DNA of 44,364 nt from Streptococcus mitis bv. 2 str. SK95 (GTDB lineage Bacteria; Bacillota; Bacilli; Lactobacillales; Streptococcaceae). Location: the NCBI RefSeq assembly GCF_000222705.1, contig NZ_AFUB01000001.1, forward strand, positions 1-44,364, written 5' to 3'. A model generated the notes under the pieces. The model was not told the DNA's origin and searched no databases. It saw nothing but the letters and a program-made list of their open reading frames with translations. Of this stretch, positions 39,517-44,364 are shown piece after piece (within the stretch, counting starts at the first letter, position 1; every line of letters starts with the position of its first letter). The translations under genes and the position numbers were made by a program.

Positions 39517-40287
39517 TTACAATTCTTCCTTGTAGTCATAGCCAAGTTCTTCAGCTAGTTTTGCGTATCCTTCACGTTCCAAACGGGCAGCCAATTCTGG
39601 ACCACCAGAAAGGACAACACGACCTTCCATCATCACGTGTACCACGTCTGGTGTGATGTAGTTCAAGAGACGTTGGTAGTGAGTGATGATCATGGCACCA
39701 AATCCTTCACCACGCATGGCATTGACACCTTTAGAAACAACTTTAAGAGCGTCAATATCAAGACCTGAGTCAATCTCATCCAAAAGGGCAAAAGTTGGTT
39801 CCAACATCAAGAGTTGAAGAATTTCATTACGTTTTTTCTCACCACCAGAGAAGCCTTCATTGAGGTAACGCTCTGCCATTTCTTCTTTCATGTTGAGCAA
39901 TTCCATTTTCTCGTCCAGTTTAGTGATGAACTCACGAACTGAAATCTTTTCATCGTCTTCTTTACCAGCATTCATGGCTGCACGAAGAAATTCTACATTG
40001 GTAATTCCTGGAATTTCAGATGGATATTGCATGGCAAGGAAAAGTCCCATACGCGCACGCTCGTCCACTTCCAACTCAAGAATGTTTACGCCATCAAACA
40101 AGACTTCACCTTTGGTAACTTCATAGTTAGGATTCCCCATGATAGCAGCAGAAAGAGTCGATTTACCAGTACCATTTGGTCCCATGATAGCTGCGATTTC
40201 TCCTGTTTTCAGAGTCAGATTGACCCCTTTTAAAATTTCTTTTCCTTCAATCTCAACGTGAAGATCTTTGATCTCTAATACTGACAT
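39517..40287 (-). CDS. sufC: Fe-S cluster assembly ATPase SufC
   Basis: SufC is the ABC-type ATPase of the SufBCD complex, soluble and not a transporter. The 256-residue protein has Walker A Gly-Pro-Asn-Gly-Thr-Gly-Lys-Ser (36-43), the signature Phe-Ser-Gly-Gly-Glu-Lys-Lys-Arg and Walker B Phe-Ala-Leu-Leu-Asp-Glu. The ATG at 40287 with AAAGGA before it is preferred over an upstream codon at 40308. It is the first gene of the operon. No convincing promoter was found; the dyad at 40327-40349 lies in the leader. Confidence 0.96.
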   Translation of the reverse strand: MSVLEIKDLHVEIEGKEILKGVNLTLKTGEIAAIMGPNGTGKSTLSAAIMGNPNYEVTKGEVLFDGVNILELEVDERARMGLFLAMQYPSEIPGITNVEFLRAAMNAGKEDDEKISVREFITKLDEKMELLNMKEEMAERYLNEGFSGGEKKRNEILQLLMLEPTFALLDEIDSGLDIDALKVVSKGVNAMRGEGFGAMIITHYQRLLNYITPDVVHVMMEGRVVLSGGPELAARLEREGYAKLAEELGYDYKEEL

Positions 40288-40326
40288 GATAATTCCTTTC
40301 TTTTTCAAACATTTTGCTCAATACTT

Positions 40327-40349
40327 TAGGAAATTGCTTACAATCCCTA
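40327..40349. repeat. Imperfect dyad upstream of sufC
   Basis: A 23-base inverted repeat (taggaaattg ... caatcccta, 4-base centre) lies 39 bases before the sufC ATG. It has no T-run, so it is not a terminator. Could be an operator or an RNA stem. Confidence 0.45.
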
Positions 40350-40393
40350 AAAAATAGGACAAAAGGTCAATAAATATACTCTACTAGTATAAC

Positions 40394-40415
40394 AAAAAAA
40401 AGCCTAAAAGGCTTT
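40394..40415 (-). terminator. Terminator of the rps-dnaX side transcript (after the DUF3272 gene)
   Basis: A short stem (aaagcc with ggcttt) at 40399-40415 followed on minus by at least six T residues. Confidence 0.8.
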
Positions 40416-40438
40416 GATTTTGTCTAGAAGCTGGGGGG

Positions 40439-40633
40439 CTAATCCTTGCGGTTTAAGTGTTGATCAATAGCGTCTACAATTTTTCCCATCAGATAACTTA
40501 ACCTAAAGTTTCGAAAGAGTAAAATCGCCCAAAAAGCTGCCATAACGTAGCGACCAGTCATTAAAGATTCATTGAAAAAATAGGTCTCAGCAGCCGTGAA
40601 TAACGCTATTATGATAAATTGTTGTCTATTCAT
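40439..40633 (-). CDS. Small membrane protein, DUF3272-like
   Basis: The 64-residue protein has two hydrophobic segments (about 5-22 and 26-42) and a charged tail ending His-Leu-Asn-Arg-Lys-Asp. It looks like the streptococcal DUF3272 family, of unknown function, as I remember it. It follows dnaX by 27 bases and is followed by a terminator, so it is likely the last gene of the fRMsr-dnaX transcript. Confidence 0.75.
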   Translation of the reverse strand: MNRQQFIIIALFTAAETYFFNESLMTGRYVMAAFWAILLFRNFRLSYLMGKIVDAIDQHLNRKD

Positions 40634-40660
40634 AAGATTATTGTATCATGAAATCCATTT

Positions 40661-42319
40661 TTAGTCTTCTTCAACCATGACTTTATCAGCCAGAAATTCA
40701 AATCCTTCTGGAATTAGGCTCTCTTCTTCCATCTCTTGGTCAGCTTGAGAAGACTTGTTTTTAGCTGAAAATGCTGCTCGAACCTCTTTCCATTCCTCTA
40801 GGGAAATAGCCAGAATCTCAGGTGAAAATCCAGCTGCCTGGCTGAGAATATTGCCGAACATGGTATTGAGGTTATCACGTTTCATGGTTTGCCCTGCATT
40901 GAAATTAGACTCAAAGGCTAAAATAGCATGGTGTTCATTGGCCGCAACTGGTTGAGAACCTACGAGAAGAGCTTTATCCGGACCAGCTAAGCTTTCGATC
41001 ACTTCTCCCCACGCATTCTGGAGGCGAATTAAGTTTTGACGTGCCAAATCAGGACTTTCGACAGCTTCTTGCAGGATAGACTGAACTTTGTTGCGATCCA
41101 CTCGATAGACTGTCTTGGAAGTGGCTGGACGACTAGGAACTGGCGCAACTTGTTTAGGAGCCGTGCCCACATTGGCAAGCTCTTGTTTGAGACGGGCGAC
41201 TTCCTGTCTCAGTGCAGAAATTTCACTTTCAACAGCTTCTGAAAGTACTGGTTCAGGCTTAATCTCCGCTAAACGAATGGTCATCATCTCAGCGTAAATC
41301 TTAGGTTGCAAGCTGGCCTTCATATCTGCTAAACTCACTGTCGCTAGACGAATCATTTCAAAGAGACTTTCCTGAGACAGAGCTAGATTGTCCATAAAAA
41401 CTGAACTATGATGAGTATTTTCGCCACCTGTCTGAACAACCAGTAGATCACGCAAATACTGCAAGAGATCCGTCACAAAACGAGTCATACTCTTACCATT
41501 TTCAAACAAAAGATTCAGAGAATCAAGCGCTTTTGGAACATCCTGCTGGGACAAGGCAGCTACATAATCATCTAGTGCTGATAGACTAATAGTGCCTGTA
41601 ATCTCCTCAGAGATAGCTGTAGTTAAAGCATTCCCTTGTGTCAAACTCAAGGCTTGATCCAGAATTGACAAGGCATCCCGCATCCCACCTTCAGCCCGTC
41701 TAGCGATAATTTCCACAGCCTCTGGTTCAGAACTGATATTCTCTTTTGACAAAATGGTTTGGATATGGTTCTTAATATCTTGCGTTCGAATCGATTTAAA
41801 CTCAAAACGTTGGACGCGCGATAAAATAGTTGCTGGAATCTTGTGCAATTCGGTGGTCGCTAAAATAAAGACAACATTTTGAGTTGGTTCTTCTAGAGTC
41901 TTCAAAAGCGCATTAAAAGCTCCTGTAGACAGCATATGAACCTCGTCTATGATATAGACCTTATAACGTGCCAAACTAGGAGCATAGGTGGATTTATCAC
42001 GAATTTCACGGATTTCATCGACTCCATTATTCGAAGCTGCATCCATTTCGATAACATCTTCTAGGCTACCTTCTGTCACTGCCTGGCAGATATAGCAGTT
42101 ATTACATGGTTCTCCGTCCACTTGGTTCAGGCAGTTCATGGCTTTGGCAAAAATCTTGGCTACACTGGTTTTCCCAGTTCCACGAGGACCTGAGAAAAGA
42201 TAAGCGTGACTAATCTTTTCCTGCTCGACCGCCTGTTTTAGGGTTTTAGCCACAACCTCTTGTCCGACCAATTGTGAAAAAGTTTGGCTTCTATATTTTC
42301 GATAAAGTGCTTGATACAT
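40661..42319 (-). CDS. dnaX: DNA polymerase III subunits gamma/tau
   Basis: DnaX is the clamp-loader ATPase of the replisome. The 552-residue protein has Walker A Gly-Pro-Arg-Gly-Thr-Gly-Lys-Thr (44-51), zinc cysteines Cys63, Cys72, Cys75 and Cys78, Walker B Asp-Glu-Val-His (125-128) and a sensor region, then a Pro/Val-rich linker near 385-405 and a tau-like C-terminus. I saw no run of six or more A residues that would suggest the frameshift making a short gamma form. The start shares its A with the TAA of the upstream gene (TAATG). Confidence 0.96.
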   Translation of the reverse strand: MYQALYRKYRSQTFSQLVGQEVVAKTLKQAVEQEKISHAYLFSGPRGTGKTSVAKIFAKAMNCLNQVDGEPCNNCYICQAVTEGSLEDVIEMDAASNNGVDEIREIRDKSTYAPSLARYKVYIIDEVHMLSTGAFNALLKTLEEPTQNVVFILATTELHKIPATILSRVQRFEFKSIRTQDIKNHIQTILSKENISSEPEAVEIIARRAEGGMRDALSILDQALSLTQGNALTTAISEEITGTISLSALDDYVAALSQQDVPKALDSLNLLFENGKSMTRFVTDLLQYLRDLLVVQTGGENTHHSSVFMDNLALSQESLFEMIRLATVSLADMKASLQPKIYAEMMTIRLAEIKPEPVLSEAVESEISALRQEVARLKQELANVGTAPKQVAPVPSRPATSKTVYRVDRNKVQSILQEAVESPDLARQNLIRLQNAWGEVIESLAGPDKALLVGSQPVAANEHHAILAFESNFNAGQTMKRDNLNTMFGNILSQAAGFSPEILAISLEEWKEVRAAFSAKNKSSQADQEMEEESLIPEGFEFLADKVMVEED

Positions 42320-42816
42320 TAGGCTTTCTCCTCAAACATCTTAAAGTTCCATTCTGTCTTCTCAAGCAAAATAGCGACATATTGTTCCAAGTAATCACGG
42401 TCAATGGCATTGTAATCATCAATAAGTGAAGAATCCAGGTCTAAAACACCCAGCAATCGACCATTATTAAGCATGGGAACTACGATTTCACTCTTAGCTT
42501 TACTATCACAAGAAATGTAGTTTGGATAGGTGCTCACATCGCCAACTAAAACAGTCTCTTGAAACTCAGCAGCTTCTCCACATACTCCTTTTCCAAGCGG
42601 AATGCGAATACAAGAAACACCACCCTGAAAAGGCCCTAAAACCAACTCGCTACCATCAAACAGATAAAAACCTGCAAATACAGTATTGGGAAAGCGAGAT
42701 TTTAGAAGGGCACTAGCATTAGAAAGATTGGCAAGAACGTTGCTCTCACCTTCAAGTAAGTAGGAGAGTTCCTCGTTTAACAATTGATATTGTGATTGTT
42801 TTTCTGAATCTAACAT
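42319..42816 (-). CDS. Free methionine-(R)-sulfoxide reductase (GAF domain)
   Basis: The 165-residue single GAF domain has cysteines at 69, 79 and 103, with exactly the spacing (10 and 24) of the catalytic Cys84, Cys94 and Cys118 of E. coli fRMsr. The family reduces free methionine-(R)-sulfoxide, an oxidative-stress repair activity useful in hydrogen-peroxide-producing streptococci. The gene is coupled to dnaX by a TAATG overlap. No Shine-Dalgarno sequence is visible; TATAAT ends six bases before the ATG, so the mRNA may be leaderless. Confidence 0.92.
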   Translation of the reverse strand: MLDSEKQSQYQLLNEELSYLLEGESNVLANLSNASALLKSRFPNTVFAGFYLFDGSELVLGPFQGGVSCIRIPLGKGVCGEAAEFQETVLVGDVSTYPNYISCDSKAKSEIVVPMLNNGRLLGVLDLDSSLIDDYNAIDRDYLEQYVAILLEKTEWNFKMFEEKA

Positions 42817-42822
42817 AGAACT

Positions 42823-42831
42823 ATTATATCA
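42823..42831 (-). promoter_or_regulatory. Extended -10 promoter directly before the fRMsr start codon
   Basis: The minus strand reads TGATATAAT, then AGTTCT, then the ATG. Transcription would begin about at the start codon. The -35 is weak. Confidence 0.6.
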
Positions 42832-42851
42832 AAAATGGGAAAGAGACAAAA

Positions 42852-42882
42852 GAAAAATCCCTTGTTTTAAACAAAGGATTTT
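42852..42882 (-). terminator. Terminator of rpsA
   Basis: An 11-13 bp stem with G-U pairs (aaatccttt type arms) followed on minus by TTTTTC, about 17 bases after the rpsA stop. Confidence 0.78.
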
Positions 42883-42898
42883 GTGATTATCAATTTGA

Positions 42899-44101
42899 TT
42901 AAAGTTCGATATCACCGAACAAGTCAGCCATTGAGAATCCTGTTTGTGTTTCTGGAAGTTCGAAATCACGTTTTTCTTGACGTTTTGGACGACGTGGACG
43001 AGCAGCACGTTTTTCTTCTTTTTGTCCTTCTTCTTGAGCTGGACGTTCTTCAAGAGCTTTGATAGAAAGTGATACGCGTTCTGCGTCAGCGTTAACATCA
43101 AGGACTTTAACAGTAACTTCTTGACCAACAGTAAGAGCTTCTTTTGGATTTTCGATACGTTTGTGTGAAATTTGTGATACGTGAACAAGTCCATCGATAC
43201 CTGGCAATACTTCAACAAATGCACCAAAGTCAGTCAAACGTTTAACTGTTCCTTCTACTACATCACCTTTAGCCAATTTTTGCTCAACACCATCCCATGG
43301 TCCAGGTGTTGTTGCTTTAAGTGAAAGTGATACGCGTCCTTCTTCTTCGTTAAGATCAAGGATCTTCACTTCAATTTCTTCACCAACAGTTACAACTGAT
43401 TTAGGTGAAACGTTACGTTCGTGTGACAATTCAGTCAAGTGAACCAATCCGTCAACACCACCAAGGTCGATGAAAGCACCGAAGCTTGTGATACGAGCAA
43501 CTTTACCAGTTACTACATCACCAACAGCCAATTTACCGAATACTTCAGCACGAGCTGCTGCAGTAGCTGCTTCAACAACTTCACGACGTGAAAGGATGAA
43601 GCGGTTTTCTTTAGGATCAACTTCCTTGATTTTAGCATCAAATTCTTGACCTACGAAACGCTCAGTGTTACGTACAAAACGAGTATCCAACATTGAAGCT
43701 GGGATGAATCCACGAACGCCTTCAAATTCTACTGAAAGTCCACCTTTAACGGCACGAGTTCCTTTAACAGTAACAACTTCTTCTTCGCGTCCTACAAGTT
43801 TGTCCCATGCTTTGCGAGCTTCAAGGCGTTTTTTAGATACAAGGTATGTAACTGTATCAGTATCTTTACCAACTACTTGACGAAGTACAAGAACATCCAA
43901 TACTTCTCCTACTTTCACAAAGTCATTGATATCTGCATCGCGATCGTTTGTCAATTCGCGAAGAGTCAAGACACCTTCAACACCAGTCCCAGAGATTGCA
44001 ACGTTAGCTTGAGTCGCATCAACTGTCAATACTTCAGCACTAACAACATCACCAGGCTCAACTTGGCTAACGCTATTTAGCAAATCTTCAAATTCGTTCA
44101 T
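42899..44101 (-). CDS. rpsA: Ribosomal protein S1-like protein (four S1 domains)
   Basis: The 400-residue protein holds four S1 RNA-binding repeats (about 14-90, 103-172, 188-258 and 273-343) and a basic, Arg/Lys-rich tail. The third and fourth carry the strongest S1 signature (Gly-Ala-Phe-Val/Ile-Asp/Glu ... Gly-Leu-Val-His). Firmicute S1 homologues are shorter than the six-domain E. coli S1 and their ribosome role is debated. Codon bias is strong, in line with high expression. GGAGGA lies 9 bases before the ATG. It is preceded by tRNA-Gln on the same strand. Confidence 0.93.
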   Translation of the reverse strand: MNEFEDLLNSVSQVEPGDVVSAEVLTVDATQANVAISGTGVEGVLTLRELTNDRDADINDFVKVGEVLDVLVLRQVVGKDTDTVTYLVSKKRLEARKAWDKLVGREEEVVTVKGTRAVKGGLSVEFEGVRGFIPASMLDTRFVRNTERFVGQEFDAKIKEVDPKENRFILSRREVVEAATAAARAEVFGKLAVGDVVTGKVARITSFGAFIDLGGVDGLVHLTELSHERNVSPKSVVTVGEEIEVKILDLNEEEGRVSLSLKATTPGPWDGVEQKLAKGDVVEGTVKRLTDFGAFVEVLPGIDGLVHVSQISHKRIENPKEALTVGQEVTVKVLDVNADAERVSLSIKALEERPAQEEGQKEEKRAARPRRPKRQEKRDFELPETQTGFSMADLFGDIEL

Positions 44102-44120
44102 CTAAAAAATCCTCCAACAA

Positions 44121-44142
44121 TCAAGTCTTTTCCAAAACTTGA
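44121..44142. repeat. Small dyad in the rpsA leader
   Basis: A 6-bp inverted repeat (tcaagt ... acttga) with a 10-base loop lies between the putative promoter and the ribosome site of rpsA. It may be an RNA stem; no T-run follows. Confidence 0.35.
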
Positions 44143-44146
44143 CATA

Positions 44147-44175
44147 CTTATAATTTTTTTCCTAAGCACCCGCAA
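44147..44175 (-). promoter_or_regulatory. Possible promoter of rpsA
   Basis: TTGCGG (44170-44175), 17 bases, TATAAG (44147-44152). The -35 is poor, so this is tentative. Confidence 0.35.
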
Positions 44176-44201
44176 GAACATGTTCGTTTTGTTCATGTCT
44201 T
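44174..44201. repeat. Dyad upstream of rpsA
   Basis: aagaacatg (44174-44182) pairs with catgtctt (44194-44201) with one bulge; the left part includes a perfect 10-base palindrome gaacatgttc (44176-44185). No terminator T-run. Function unknown. Confidence 0.4.
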
Positions 44202-44264
44202 TCAATATAAAAATAAAATACCCTAAGATATTTTTCTTTTTATCTTGAATTTATTACCTAAGAA

Positions 44265-44336
44265 CTGGGGTAGCTGGATTCGAACCAACGCATGAGGGAG
44301 TCAAAGTCCCTTGCCTTACCGCTTGGCTATACCCCA
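44265..44336 (-). tRNA. tRNA-Gln (anticodon UUG)
   Basis: Read on minus, the 72-base gene has a 7-bp acceptor stem beginning with U1-A72 (TGGGGTA with TACCCCA), a D-arm, an anticodon arm GGGAC/..CTCCC type with loop CTTTGAC giving anticodon TTG, and the T-loop TTCGAAT. The U1-A72 pair and G73 discriminator are glutamine identity features. CCA is not encoded in the gene. Confidence 0.95.
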
Positions 44337-44364
44337 ATGATGAGATGGAGAGAGAGGGGATTCG

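Noticed and set aside
40288-40438. Promoter with TTGACC for the suf operon.
   Set aside because: No acceptable -10 hexamer falls at 16-18 bases.
40661-42319. Programmed frameshift in dnaX to make a short gamma subunit.
   Set aside because: No run of six or more A residues or a matching slippery site with stem was seen.
44341-44364. Right edge reads like the 3' part of a second tRNA (T-arm and acceptor on minus).
   Set aside because: The ggattcg T-loop signal is present, but counting from it gives a C at the discriminator position and an atypical acceptor, and only about 20 bases are available. Not enough to call a tRNA.

Overview
The window is a piece of a low-GC Gram-positive chromosome, very probably a Streptococcus of the mitis group (S. 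mitis/oralis/infantis rather than S. pneumoniae itself). The grounds are protein sequences that look close to pneumococcal LeuA-D, TopA, DprA, LepA, XseA, SrtA, GyrA and SufBCDSU as I remember them, a ComX-type box upstream of dprA, the gyrA-srtA pair next to ldh, and a GyrA that carries Gly114, a residue often seen in viridans streptococci. No database search was run. Nearly all genes lie on the minus strand; only ldh and a YitT-family gene are on plus.

Layout. 1-6.1 kb: a complete leucine operon (leuA, leuB, a small DUF1294 gene, leuC, leuD, a YrdC-like gene), preceded by a CodY-like box, a strong promoter, a 17-codon leader peptide with three consecutive Leu codons, and an attenuator-type terminator. 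6.1-11.8 kb: YjbR-family protein, CutC, a DUF454 membrane protein, TopA, DprA (with ComX box) and a Ser-rich lipoprotein. 11.9-19.8 kb: LepA, then a tightly packed run from xseA through xseB, ispA, tlyA, argR/ahrC and recN to a metallophosphatase. 19.9-25.2 kb: uridine kinase, TruB, a DUF2130 coiled-coil protein, a MetY-type sulfhydrylase and a formate/nitrite-type channel.

25.3-26.8 kb: four small AT-rich genes of accessory character, one a SUKH (SMI1/KNR4) immunity-like protein, with no toxin visible. 26.8-31.2 kb: srtA translationally coupled to gyrA, divergent from ldh, which has a CcpA-type cre site upstream. 31.3-35 kb: HU, DegV, YitT and an APC permease. 35-40.3 kb: the Fe-S assembly operon sufCDSUB. 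40.4-44.4 kb: a DUF3272 protein, DnaX, free methionine-(R)-sulfoxide reductase (possibly leaderless mRNA), a ribosomal S1-like protein and tRNA-Gln.

Most of the window is conserved housekeeping sequence. The parts that deserve a second look are the leu leader with its dual CodY/attenuation layout and its two non-leucine passenger genes, the orphan immunity-like cluster, the possible leaderless fRMsr gene, and a few unexplained dyads. I saw no insertion sequence, prophage, CRISPR array, or BOX/RUP repeat. The only stretch above 300 bases without a conventional gene is 5766-6080, which holds the leu leader region.
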